Source of the DNA: Gnetum montanum | Taxonomy: Eukaryota > Streptophyta > Gnetopsida > Gnetales > Gnetaceae | Direction of reading: 5' to 3' | Assembly (NCBI GenBank): GCA_015680685.1 | Contig: MNCI01011487.1 | Span: 10,544-36,698 of the forward strand | Length of the DNA stretch: 26,155 nt | Shown: piece after piece, positions 1-9,847 of the stretch | Layout: every line of letters starts with the position of its first letter | Position numbering within the stretch: position 1 is the stretch's first letter | Position numbers and translations under genes: made by a program | The notes under the pieces: model-generated | Told to the model about the DNA's origin: nothing | The model's input: only the letters and a program-made list of their open reading frames with translations | Databases searched by the model: none

Positions 1-181
1 GGCCGTGATTTTCAGCAAATTAGGGCCACATTTTCAGCAAATTAGGGCCACGATTTTCTGCAAATTTGGGCTGCGATTTTCAGCAAATTAGGGCCACGAT
101 TTTCTGCAAATTTGGACTGCGATTTTCAGCAAATTAGGGCCACGATTTTCAGCAAATTAGGGCCGCAATTCATTTGCAAAA
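1..181. repeat. 23-bp minisatellite, about 8 copies
   Basis: Head-to-tail copies of a 22-23-bp unit of the form GGCCACGATTTTCAGCAAAT plus TAG. They begin at 1, 24, 46, 69, 92, 115 and 138, with a decayed eighth copy from 161. Copies 3 to 6 alternate between a CTG...TTTG form and a CAG...TTAG form, giving a 46-bp higher-order period. The array is cut by the window edge, so its real length is unknown. A short open frame on each strand crosses it, but both look like by-products of the repeat. Confidence 0.93.
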
Positions 182-590
182 TAATTCGTGTTGTTGGTAT
201 GCCATGCCCAGGAATTCCATTTTTCAGTTTGCTGTACCGCGTGAGTGAACCTCCAAACCGTATGCTGAAATATTTGCATCTTTCAACATATTTTATCTCC
301 TTTGAAAGGTAACGGATGCTTGATGATATTGCCAATTTTTGCTTCAAATTTACTTCACATCAAACCTATCATCTCATTAAAATTTTAATTTACTCCACAA
401 AGCTTTAACATGCCCTCAGCCCTTGAATATAACTTTGATAATTCTTTTAACTTACCAAACTCAAAGCCTTGAATCTTACTGTTCCATAAAATGGCCAAAA
501 TGTGCCAACAGCCAATAGTACTATATTTAGCAACTCCTATCTCCACATGACTCCTCTAGTCATGTTTCTACTTTCCAATCTTACTACCAT
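182..590. other. No recognisable gene, AT-rich
   Basis: The stretch between the minisatellite and the first gypsy-like coding remnants shows no convincing reading frame, RNA gene or LTR end. It may hold decayed gag or leader sequence of the element to the right, but I cannot align it to a known domain by eye. Confidence 0.4.
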
Positions 591-996
591 CCTTCTAATT
601 ATTATCAAATCATTCTTGCACATCTCCCTTCTCTAGCTACAAAGCTACCACCTACTCTACCTATGTAAGGTGAACTTCCTACTCAACCACAACAATGCAA
701 TGCTACCAAGGCTGTTAATCCACAACCAGTTCATCAACTAAGTGGTTCAAATATCCCAATCAAAGAAAGGACCTTTCTTTCAACCATGTAGTCCACCTAA
801 GCCTTATAATACATTGATGGTTAACAACCCTATTCCTCTATCTTCCTCTGTATCAAATTCTTTCAAGTCTCCTTCAAAACAAACATCACCCAAGATCCAT
901 ACTATGATGCTTACTCACATCGTATCTAATTGGATCCATGCTAGAGACCTTCCTAGGAAATTAGCTAATCCTAGAAGTCCTTTCATTTATTTATAG
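590..996 (+). pseudogene. Element A gag-protease linker remnant
   Basis: A Pro/Ser/Gln-rich reading runs into the protease in the same frame (742-996), separated from it by one TAG at 994-996. Upstream, a second frame between ~600 and 770 gives a Pro/Gln-rich peptide, which suggests a frameshift near 770. Low-complexity linkers between the gag zinc knuckle and protease are usual in Athila/Tat polyproteins. No CCHC knuckle is visible. The assignment rests mainly on position and frame continuity. Confidence 0.5.
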
Positions 997-1300
997 ATTG
1001 TTGGGAACAAACAGTGCAAAGCTCTTCTTGATTCCAGTTTTGGTGTCAACATGATCTCTCATGAGATGTATATTGCATAGAACCTAACTCCTTTAAGGAA
1101 GAGCAATATCATATGAAAATTGGTAAACCAGCCATCATTGTTCCATTGGGACTAGTAGAAGACATTATGACCACTATCTATGGGTAGTCTTATCTTGCTG
1201 ATTTCCTAGTGATCAAGGTGGAAAACCACAAAGTGGACTTTCTAATCATCATGGGAAGGGCATGGCTAAGCACCATTGATGCAAGAATGGACATCTAAGA
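997..1300 (+). pseudogene. Element A retropepsin-like protease remnant
   Basis: The frame reads ALLDSSFGVNMIS, which matches the active-site region of gypsy aspartic proteases. The catalytic Asp codon is at 1030-1032, but the usual Gly of D(T/S)G is Ser here. Downstream, VDFLIIMGRAWLST corresponds to the conserved G-R-(P/A)-W-L strand near the protease C-terminus. Interruptions include a TAG at 1078-1080 and another near 1185. The intact enzyme would cleave the Gag-Pol polyprotein; this copy cannot encode it. Confidence 0.8.
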
Positions 1301-1960
1301 TCTTTCCTTGGAAATATCCAAAGAAAATGCATTTGGAAAGATTAAGAAGAAGCGAGTTCCATACATTGCATACAACGATACAAGGTGCAATTGTGTGCAG
1401 AAACTCTAGGTAGTGAAATGAGCATCCATCTTTGCATGCAAGTAGTGTGCACTAGAAGTAGAAATTCAAAGGTGTCTATACATAGTAGCCACAAAACAAG
1501 AATGGTTGACTGCTAATTCTAAGAGTAGCACACTTTGCATGGAACCAACTGAGAACCTAACATGTGCATATGTTATAGGCGTGGATAAACTAGAGCAAGT
1601 TCATTACCACCTCTCTAAAAATGCAAATGATGATACCTACTGGGGAGAGTTGGAAATCCCTAAAAATTTCAAGCAAGAGCCCCTTCAGCTAAAACCTCTA
1701 TCGGCCAGCATGGAATATGTGTTCTTAAAAAATGGAAAGTTGGCCATAATCAATGCAAATCTTACTCCAACCTAGAGAAATATGTTGTTGAATGTGGTTA
1801 AAAATAGGTAGAAACCTTTGCCTAGTCATATCCTGAACTCACCAGGATTGATCCTAGGATATGCTAGCATCGCATCTACATTGATGTAGCCATAAAGCCA
1901 AAGAGACAACCATAGAGGTGATTAAACCCCAAATTGAAGTAGATTATCAAGGAAGAAATT
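1301..1960 (+). pseudogene. Element A protease-RT connector remnant
   Basis: It contains an 89-codon open stretch at 1506-1775. Its end (PLSASMEYVFLKNGKLAIIN) is recognisable as the conserved pre-RT segment of Athila/Tat polyproteins, normally of the form LP-x-LEY-x-FL. The next segment, to ~1930, aligns with the stretch leading into the RT fingers. No separate enzymatic function is expected here. The open stretch is not an independent gene, because family-like sequence continues on both sides of it. Confidence 0.7.
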
Positions 1961-2600
1961 CAACAGCTCCTCAAGGTGGGGTTCATGTATCCCATTATGG
2001 ATCATGAGTAGGTTAGTCCACTCATTATTGTGCCCAAGAAAGGTGGCAAGTGGTGGGTTTGCATTGATGTTCAGTTATTGAATATGGAACCATTTTCCAT
2101 TGTCATTTGTTGATTAGGTTTTAGAAATAATATTTGGGCATTTCTACTATAGTTTTTTGGATGGTTATAGTGGCTATAACCAAATCTATATCACACTAGA
2201 GGACCAAGCCAAGACAACATTTGTAGGTCCTTGAGAGACTTTTGCATATCGCAAGATTCCTTTTGGTTTGTGTAATGCCCTTGCTACATTCCAACATCTA
2301 GTTCTAAGCATTTTTCAATAGAAAATTGGTAGTGGTGTGGAAGTCTTCATGGATGACTTTTTCACCTATGGAGCTACATTTAAGCAAGCCTTGGACTACA
2401 TTAAGCAAGTACTAAAATGATGTGTTGAGACAAACCTCGGGCTCAATTAGCAAAAGAGTCATCTAATGGTTCAAGAAGACATTGTATTGGGGCATAGAAT
2501 ATCACAAGTAAGAATTGAGCTTAACCTTGAAAAAATAAGGATCATCCAAGGAATAACCCACTACCTAGAAATTATCAAAGATATTTAGTCATTCCTTAGA
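1960..2600 (+). pseudogene. Element A reverse transcriptase remnant
   Basis: Ordered RT motifs are visible: VSPLIIVPKKGGKWW (~2015-2056), a LDGYSGYNQ-type block at ~2157-2185, FAYRKIPFGLCNA (~2239-2280), the catalytic box FMDD at 2346-2357, and KSHLMVQ then LGHRIS around 2453-2505. Both Asp codons of the FMDD box survive. Stops are frequent and mostly TAG or TGA at family Gln, Trp or Arg positions, for example TGA in place of the Trp codon before FAYRK. At least one frameshift near 2100 separates the first block from the rest. Confidence 0.92.
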
Positions 2601-3150
2601 CATACTAGCTACTACTAGCGATTCATAGAGAATTTCTCTAAGATTGTAAAATCGTTGGTGGAGCTAATAAAGAAAGATGTTCCATTTTCTTGGAGCATGG
2701 AATGTGAACAAGCATTCTAATAGCTGAAAGAGAAACTTATAAAAACTCTAATCCTACAAGTACCGGCCTAGTCTAAACTATTTCATGTTATGAAAAATGC
2801 GTCAAATTATGCCTTGGGAGGTATTCTTATGTAGATGGATAACAAGAAACATCCATATTATATCCACTATGCTAGCCAAAGCATTATGGGTGCATAACTG
2901 AACTACACCACCACAAAAAAAAAAAGAATTGATGATAGTGGTGTTTGCTCTAGAAAATTTCAGGCATTATGTGCTTGGATACAAAGTGTTTGTGCGCATA
3001 GATCATAATGCCATCTGCTTCTTGATGAATAAGCCAATGGTGAGCCCTCATGTTATACAATGGTTGGTGATCTTACCAGAATTTGATCTTACGATGGTAG
3101 ATTGAAAGGGCACTAAGAAGGTGGTTGCTGATCACTTGTCTCAATTATGA
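2600..3150 (+). pseudogene. Element A RNase H remnant
   Basis: The connection domain (RFIENFSKIVKSLVEL, ~2619-2666) leads into an RNase H-like region with NASNYALGGIL, then LNYTTT at ~2898. Next come a frameshift at an 11-A run (2915-2925), FALENFRHYVLGYKVFV in the new frame, and VVADHLSQL at ~3121-3147. The last block is the standard C-terminal signature of gypsy RNase H. The A-run is the obvious slippage point. Confidence 0.9.
2915..2925 (+). repeat. 11-A homopolymer at frameshift
   Basis: Eleven consecutive A residues sit exactly where the RNase H reading changes frame, after LNYTTT and before the ELM-IVVFAL block. It looks like a simple slippage site. Confidence 0.85.
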
Positions 3151-3249
3151 TGGAACAAAAAAGAGGAAGAAAGCCCACTCTCGAATATGTTTCTTGAAAA
3201 ACTACTCTTTTCTAGGGCTATAATTGAACAATTACCTAATAAGCCTAAA

Positions 3250-4480
3250 TGGTATGATGACATTGTCACCTATCTTCTCACTCAAGAGATGCCACAAGGG
3301 TTGGATCACAAGAAGAAATAATAGTTTCTTCACCAGGTAAAATGCTTCATGGAGATCAATGGACACCTCTACAAGGTATGCATCAATGGCCTAATTCATT
3401 GGTGTGTCCTTGATGCTAATTAATTGCACATTCTCTAAGATGCTCATGAAGGTCCTTTCGGGGGCCACTATGTTGGGAGGCACATGACCATTACATTCTT
3501 GATAGTAGGGTACTATTGGCCAATAATCTTTAGGGATGCTCATCAATATGTCTACTCTTGTGAATGATGCCAACAAGATGGTGGAATGACCGCTCGAATG
3601 GAGGGACATCAACAATGATTCAACCACTAGAACCCTTCGACATCTGGGGCATTAACTTCATGGGTTCCATCATGCCCATGTCAAATGGAAAGACGTAAAT
3701 CATAGTGGCCATTGACTATTTTACAAAATGGGTAGAAGTAGAAGCTATCATCAACTATACATCTTCTACTGCTACTCAGTTTGTAGAGAAAAATATTGTA
3801 AACAAGTTTGGTATGCCATTGCATTAATTTTTTATAATGGAACTCCCTTTACAGGCACTACTTTTTAGAAGCTCATGCAACACCTAGGGGCTGAACATCA
3901 ACTCACAACACCCTACCATCCCCAAGCCAATGGTCAAGCTAAGGTTACCAATAGGAAAATCATAAGGATTCTAACAAGAATTGTTAGTGAATATAGAAAA
4001 GACTAGAGCATGGAACTCAACGATGCCCTTTGGCCCTACTGCTCAACATGGAAACTTCCTATAGGCTATTCCCCCTATGAGCTTGTATATAGAAAATTAC
4101 CAACACTTCCTATTCAATTTGAGATCTTTACACTGTCAACAGCTTATGACCTTAACCTTAAATTGAGTCTAGCACAAAAAGAAAGATTGATGAATCTCAA
4201 CATACTAGATGAAAATTGAGTGATGGCCCTATCATCTAAGGAGTTGCACAAGGCCTAAAACAAAAAGTGCCATGACCTTAAAATTAGAAAAGTTAAATTT
4301 CAACCAAGAGATAAGGTTCTCTACTAGAACCCCACACACGTACCTCAATGAACTAAGTTCTAGACATTATGGTAAGGACCTTATATAATTTATAAAAATT
4401 TTTCTTTTAGGGCCATGATGATCTACAAATTGAGAGCCCAAAAAGGAAACAACTAGCCAACATACAATAAGTCAAACCTT
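3250..4480 (+). pseudogene. Element A integrase remnant, DDE triad lost
   Basis: The HHCC zinc-binding domain is visible as DAHEGPFGGHY (~3439-3471) and C-x2-C at 3559-3570. The core begins with AIDYFTKW (~3709-3732), keeping the first catalytic Asp. The second Asp position, before NGTPFTG, reads TAT (Tyr) at 3833-3835. The Glu position in the NGQ-x-x-V-TNR block reads AAG (Lys) at 3941-3943. A C-terminal domain follows with an open stretch at 4010-4219 and a GPY motif at 4376-4384, with no chromodomain after it. In an intact element integrase inserts the cDNA into host DNA; this one lacks two of three catalytic residues and has many stops. Confidence 0.9.
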
Positions 4481-6607
4481 TGCATGAGCATAAGCTAGCA
4501 AATACAACAAAAGCCTCATCAAGTGGACAACCATACTCAATATTTTATATCTCCTTCTTTCAACTTAGTCATGGGAAATATGGTCACCCATAATAACTAT
4601 ATTTGTGGCTCCTCAATTTTTCACCCTTTTTGTTTTACGCATTTTTGTTTTCCAACCTTTTGTTTTATACATTCTTTATTTTACACCTTCTTGTTTTTAT
4701 GCTATTAATCTTTTCTGATTTTTGTTTTACACCATCTTTAGTACATTTTCTATTTCTTGAATATTTTATACTTTCTTTTATATTTTGTTTTATTTTGGTG
4801 TGATTTTCCAAATTTTTGTTAATAAGTACCAGGCATAGTGGTAATTTGTTACTTGATGGTGGTATGTACTATTTTATTATTTTATTATTGGTGTCTAGAT
4901 TCTAGCTTTGAATTTTGTTACTAATGATTAGGACATGGTTTCTTTTTCATGCAACAAGCAGTGAGTCCACAACATCCACCCAACCACAAACTCTATGGTT
5001 TTCCTTATTTTGAAAATGTGCAATTATTTTTTTCATTAATAAAACCATAAAAAATTTATGACTTTGATAGTTTCTATAATTTGAAAAGAATCAAAGGTTT
5101 GAATAGGGTGTGAATTCAATGGGATTTGATATTCTTTGTGCCTTTCGACTTGCTTGGATGCATGTGTGTATTCATGGATTCCTTACCATTCTGTGTCAAC
5201 TAATAAAAGTAAGTTGAATAAGTATTTCCATGGTGTGTTTGCCATTTCAAAAAAAAAATTATGGGAATTCAAAGCACACCCCTTAGACACAATAAACAAA
5301 TAAGTCTTTGCATGGTGTGGTTCTAATTCCAAAAAAACATAAAAAACGATGGAAATTCAAAGCACATCCTTTAGACAACATATACGAGCTACAAGCATTG
5401 GTTATGGAACTAGAAAGACATGTTACCCATGCCTAAAGGTCCCCTCTAACTAAGTTCCTTCCTCACTCCATACTTCTCTTTTCTTCTCTAATAAGAAATG
5501 ATAGTTGTTTTGTGGGAGCACTCTTATGTCTCAAACAAGTTGGTTTGATTAATGCGATGTGATGTCATTGAATGTGGTTGGTTTGGTCTAAACTAATGAT
5601 AGATTTTATCAAGTCATTTAACCATAAAATTCACAAGGGATTGCATGTAACCTTAATCAGGATCTTCATCCCACTCTCTCTCTCATCCATCTATGCTTTC
5701 CATTATTTCACCTCATTGTTCGTTTCATGTTCTTATTTGCTATCTTGGTTTGATGTGTCGAAATTCTTAGGTAGTTTCTTTCAGGTTTTTGTACTTAACC
5801 TTCCATAACCATTAATCATCCATGGAGTCCATAGACTCCTTGGTTTGAAGTTATGCAAGAGCAATAAAAGGCCTATGCCTACTTTGGGAAGGACCCACTT
5901 GCATATCTTTTTGTTGGGTTAGTTAAGTTATTTACCCTTAGACAATTTTACAATTAAATATTTTTGTTTACATCATCAATGAAATCCAATTGTGCACATT
6001 TTCATAATGATTTTCAATGCAATACTCTTTTCATTTGTTGTGCATTCTTAAATCCTCTTTTACCATTTTATCATGTTTGAAATTTTTCAAATTTAATAAT
6101 GAAACACTTATCCATTTCACCTATTTTTCAACTTTCTTACTAACATTATTAACAAGATCAATCTAGCACAATCACAACCTAGCCAAATGTAACCTCCAAC
6201 AAGACAAGGTATTTCAAAGTTATATGTTACATACTGCACACTAATCCATGATTCTGTTGTGATGGTAGTGGGAAGCATGGACTGGAAGTAGGACTATCTT
6301 CACCAATGGATAAGTAGCAGCACCATGTGATGAGGAGTATTCATTATCATTGAATCTTCTCCCTCACTCTTTAGCTACCAGAGGAGTTGGATTTTAGTTT
6401 TTTCTAGGGTATTCTCTTCTCTTGTCATGAACACCAAATTTTGTAAAGATTGTAATTCTGCACATGTGAGCACTTAGAGTCTATCTATTCCATTTAAGTT
6501 AGTTATATGTTAGCCAATAATCTCATACCTATCCAATATTTTGTAAGGACCTTGTTCCTCCTCTTCTTCACTTGAGGATAAATTTTCATTCAGTTGTGAG
6601 GGTATGA
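4480..6607 (+). other. Element A spacer between integrase and 3' LTR
   Basis: About 2.1 kb without a convincing gene. A T-rich tract lies at 4600-4800, where the apparent open frames are low-complexity Phe/Leu/Cys strings. Segments 5150-5960 and ~6230-6600 match element C in inverted orientation. For example, GCCTACTTTGGG with the following GGACCCACTT near 5877-5900 is matched around 21302-21325. The last part holds CTTGAGGATA at 6571-6580 and a weak purine tract, 6593-6607, before the LTR. Between ~5960 and ~6230 the element lacks the long ORF that element C carries. Confidence 0.7.
5228..5385 (+). repeat. 82-bp direct duplication in element A spacer
   Basis: Two adjacent copies, 5228-5309 and 5310-5385, each begin near CATGGTGTG, contain an A-rich middle and then AATTCAAAGCACA followed by C-C-TTTAGACA-like sequence. 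Element C has only one equivalent of the CATGGTGT segment (inverted, ~21882-21905), so the duplication seems specific to element A. Confidence 0.75.
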
Positions 6608-7505
6608 TGAGTCATGTTCTGACATGCTCTAATATCGGATACCCAATATCAAAGCCTCAACATCAAATACCTAATGTTAGAGCCTAAGACATGATCTTGA
6701 ATATCTGATATCATGGGGTATATGCCAACCTATAAATATAGTGCTTGGGCTCATAATTGAAGTCATTTTTTATAATTTTTTAGTTGAATTTTTCATAGTT
6801 TTTACATAGAACAACGACGCTCTCATAGTTTATTTTCTCCAAAGTTAGAATATTTCTGAGTGCCTAAATGGGAGTCTAAGTGTATATGGATCTTTGTTCA
6901 AACATTGATGTACTTGAGCATAAGAGTGTGATAGGAAAAATAACAAACCCTTTTGATCATCCTTGTAGCACTGAGAATAGATTAATGTTTTCTTGATGCA
7001 TTTAATATTCATGCACTTTATTTCCATGCACTTCACTTTAATGCACTTTAGTTAAGTAATTAATTTCTAGTTGTTAATGAACATAAGCATGGCCACCTTG
7101 AGCATATGTGTAGCACTTGGTAACCCAAAAATTTTTAATGTTTGTTAGCCCAGCAGCACTGTACATGTTCAAGATGTGTCTAAAAAGTGGGAACGAGTAC
7201 TTGTATTAGGCTAGCTAGGTAGTAGATGAATTAGATCTTAAATTACTCTACCTTTCATTCTTGTTGTAGGTCATTAAATTTACAAAATATAAAATGATAA
7301 AAATCATATACCTTAGTTACACTTAAATCATACCATTGAGCCTTACAACTGTAATTGGGAAGACAACGAATGTTCTCAACACCCACTTCACTTCTTAGAG
7401 GAACTAGTGCATTAGAGAACTATAGGTCCATGGAATTCGACCAGATCATGCATACATGTCTTAGTGATTCATATGGTTGGGCATAGGGATACCTCGCCTC
7501 TCACA
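6608..7505 (+). repeat. Element A putative 3' LTR (~0.9 kb)
   Basis: It begins TGAGTCATG after a CTTGAGGATA...purine-rich segment and ends near CTCACA at ~7505. It was delimited by inverted homology to 16681-17524. Matching blocks include GCATGGCCACCTTGAGCATA, then a GTGGGAA block, ACTT-AATCATAC, and TGATTCATATGGTTGGG. A TATA-like box lies at 6731-6740. The exact right end is uncertain by perhaps 15 bp. No target-site duplication could be found, because no 5' LTR is in the window. Confidence 0.65.
6731..6740 (+). promoter_or_regulatory. TATA-like box in element A LTR
   Basis: TATAAATATA lies about 125 bp into the LTR. It corresponds in position to TATATAAG on the minus strand of element C's LTR (17408-17415), so the LTR U3/R promoter position is conserved between the two copies. 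Confidence 0.5.
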
Positions 7506-7518
7506 ACCTTGGAAGGTT

Positions 7519-7586
7519 GGACATCTACTCAAATAGTTAGATGTCTCAACTGCATTTAAGATGTCTCATTTGAATAGCAGACATCT
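7519..7586 (+). repeat. Four AGAYRTCT-type sites at exact 20-bp spacing
   Basis: GGACATCT at 7519, AGATGTCT at 7539, AGATGTCT at 7559 and AGACATCT at 7579 are spaced exactly 20 bp apart. The sequence between them is only loosely similar. The same 8-mer pair is frequent in the copia LTR at 9352-9540. This may be a fragment of a related LTR. Confidence 0.7.
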
Positions 7587-7599
7587 ATCTTAGGAGGTA

Positions 7600-9044
7600 G
7601 ATAGGCAAAATAATCTATGAATGAATGTTCAAGTAATGTATGCTTTATAAAATTTAAAGACTATAATTGCTATTGTGATTTTTGAATCACTAATGTCAAA
7701 TAACATAGTTTTTTTCTTAAAAAAAAAGAAAGGAGGGAGGGGGGTAGAATTCCTTATTGAGTATCTAGGAGGAAATTTTTTTTTGAGACCTAACTAATGG
7801 GAGATTCTAGTCTCCACACTTGATCTTAGTGTCATATTGTAGGTCTAGTATTTTGATGATAGAAGAATAATTTAGATTACATCCTTAAAAAGAACAAGAT
7901 AATCCTAGAAGGTTCAAGAGAAGAATATCAATCTCTCTACAATAGATGCATTATGACCAAAGAAACTAGAAAGAAATACGAGCATAGATGTAGGGGGAGC
8001 CTATACCTCATCGATAGTTATCATCTATAGGCCACTAGTGTAGGGAGTCTTTTGAGACTCTTAGCAAAAGATACTCAAGCAACAAGACTTTCCACTCTAA
8101 CATCCATAGCTAAAAATGAGCAAGAAGATGACTATTCATTTTAGAGTATGATAAATTATCCAAGTTAAAAGTATGAGTTAATTTTGGCTAAGATATCTTT
8201 TGTATATTTCACATTGTAATGTATTTCTTGGTGCTAGTATTTAAAATTGACATGGCTATATACAAATTGCTTTATGAACATCTTGTTAAGGATATGTTTA
8301 GTTGTTCTTGAGAGATTTAGCATGAGAAGTTGTATTGCTTTGCTCTTTCTTGTTGGATGTGCATGTATATACTCTCCTTGTCATAGAATTGTGATGCCTT
8401 ATGTTTTTGTTGATATTTCAAAAGGAGGAGAATATTGGATGATTATAGAATCATGAGATATTCATTATTTGTTCCTAATGTCTTATTGGTTTAGAAATAG
8501 GTTACTTACTCTTCAAGGGTTAAAATTTGGACTTTGGCATTTGGTTTTAAATACTCTTGGACTTCAATTAAAAGGCTTGGCTTAGTTGTGTTTGGATTAG
8601 TTGTGCCTCATTAATTTTAACTTTGTTTATGAATAGATAAAGGGCAACTCTTAATAAAATCTGGGTTTTTATCATCAGCCTATTAATTCAATACTTAAGG
8701 ATGTGTACCTTTGACTAATATTTGTCATGTTTTCTTGCTTAGCTAAATGTTTGTATTTCTATGGGATTGTCATATGATGTTATACAGCTATGATGAAAGT
8801 TTATTGAGAATTATGGTTATTCCTTATCATTTTCCCCATCTCTTTTTGAGTGTTGTTCAAAAAGGGGGAGAGAGTAGAATATTTAGTTAGAAGCTAGATG
8901 CCAAGCATGGTAAATTTATATGTTTTGTTGATGGATTATACTTTGCTATATCTACATATATATTTGTGCCATTTAACTTTCACATATCTCTATGCTATAT
9001 TTCTTTGGGATATACTAACCCATTTTCTTAAGTTTTGGATATCA
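7600..9044 (+). other. Copia internal 3' region, no readable gene
   Basis: AT-rich sequence without a long open frame. Open stretches at 8247-8456 and 8898-9137 encode hydrophobic, Leu/Phe/Tyr-rich strings and run into non-coding landmarks; the second crosses the LTR start, so neither is taken as a gene. By position it could hold a decayed 3' ORF of a Sirevirus, but no motif proves this. Confidence 0.45.
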
Positions 9045-9060
9045 CCAAAAAGGGGGAGAT
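8419..9060 (+). promoter_or_regulatory. Three polypurine-tract copies before copia LTR
   Basis: CAAAAGGAGGAGAATATTGG (8419-8438), CAAAAAGGGGGAGAGAG (8858-8874) and CCAAAAAGGGGGAGAT (9045-9060) are purine tracts of the same design. The last directly abuts the LTR and is the functional type that primes plus-strand DNA synthesis. Repetition of the tract upstream of the 3' LTR is, as I recall, described for Sireviruses. Each copy is preceded by similar T/A-rich sequence (TTGATATTTCA, TGTTGTTCA, TGGATATCAC), which suggests local duplication rather than chance. Confidence 0.7.
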
Positions 9061-9351
9061 TGTTGATCTTTTGGTATGTCAAAACCTTAAGAAAAATGGA
9101 GAACAAAGAATGTTTTTCATGGACACTATGTTTATAGGACATGAATAAGAACTCCACATTAGGACTAAGGACTCAAGGAAAATGAGATCTACAACAAAAT
9201 GACAAAGTGAAGATCCAATGAGCCAATATGAGAACATGAATGAGCATGGACTAAAACCAAAGACTATAAACCAAATGAAGATACCCCAAGGATTGAGAAG
9301 AAGCCAAATTAATGAGAGAAAGCCTCAGGAACTAGAGTTCAAGAGTTTAGG

Positions 9352-9540
9352 AGACATCTCTAAGAAAAAATAGATGTCTCTGCCAAGAAGAAAGCAATCA
9401 CAAGAAGACATCTCTAAGAAATAGTAAACAATTGCATCTAAAAAAGACATCTCCATAGAGATGTTCCACTTTAGAATGAGATGTCTCTCCAGAATTGAGG
9501 TAGATCTCAGGTAAACATCCAAACTTCAAAGGAGATGTCT
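9352..9540 (+). repeat. Cluster of AGACATCT/AGATGTCT sites
   Basis: Exact sites begin at 9352, 9372, 9406, 9445, 9479 and 9533, with a near copy at 9459. The pairs 9352/9372 and 9459/9479 are 20 bp apart, as at 7519-7586. Both 8-mers are the single-deamination products of the palindrome AGACGTCT, which itself does not occur in the cluster. Confidence 0.75.
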
Positions 9541-9847
9541 ACACTAGCCATTGGATAACTATTGCATGAATTCCAAAGCATTTTTGAAAACTTCCAAGCG
9601 ATAAGAAGACATCAAATTCTTAAGATTGTGGAAGTGTTTTCAACATTGAAGCAATCATAGTCTAATCTATGCTCTTGTACTCATGTCCTTCATTGTCGCA
9701 TCATTTGCTTAGTTGTATGTTAATTGTATGTTGAATTGAGCTTCAGTGACAAGGACTTTTAATTGTGGTTACATTTCTTTCTTGTATCTTTTCTTTTAAT
9801 TGTTTCCCTATGGGGTTGATGTGATTCTTGTGAAAAAGCATTTGTAT

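Larger units (their letters stand above)
590..7505 (+). mobile_element. Element A: decayed Ty3/gypsy (Athila/Tat-like)
   Basis: Remnants occur in the order gag-pol linker, aspartic protease, reverse transcriptase, RNase H, integrase, long non-coding spacer, 3' LTR. That order, with integrase after RNase H, defines Ty3/gypsy. There is no chromodomain after the integrase GPY motif, and a 2.1-kb spacer precedes the LTR, both of which point to the non-chromovirus (Athila/Tat) branch. The internal region carries dozens of stops and several frameshifts. Left of ~590 no gag core or 5' LTR can be recognised, so the element is truncated or too decayed there. The spacer and LTR match element C at 16681-22590 in inverted orientation, which is how the 3' LTR was placed. 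Confidence 0.85.

Noticed and set aside
3391-3627. 78-codon minus-strand open frame
   Set aside because: It is antisense to the integrase zinc domain, whose plus-strand motifs are clear.
4523-4803. Two overlapping plus-strand open frames of 61 and 66 codons
   Set aside because: They fall in a T-rich tract after the integrase and encode repetitive Phe/Leu/Cys strings with no conserved motif; low complexity explains them.
5572-5808. 78-codon plus-strand open frame in element A spacer
   Set aside because: The matching spacer of element C does not keep the frame, so it is not coding.
7997-8033. GCCTATA...TATAGGC inverted repeat
   Set aside because: Arms of 7 bp with a 20-bp spacer are expected by chance in AT-rich DNA of this length.
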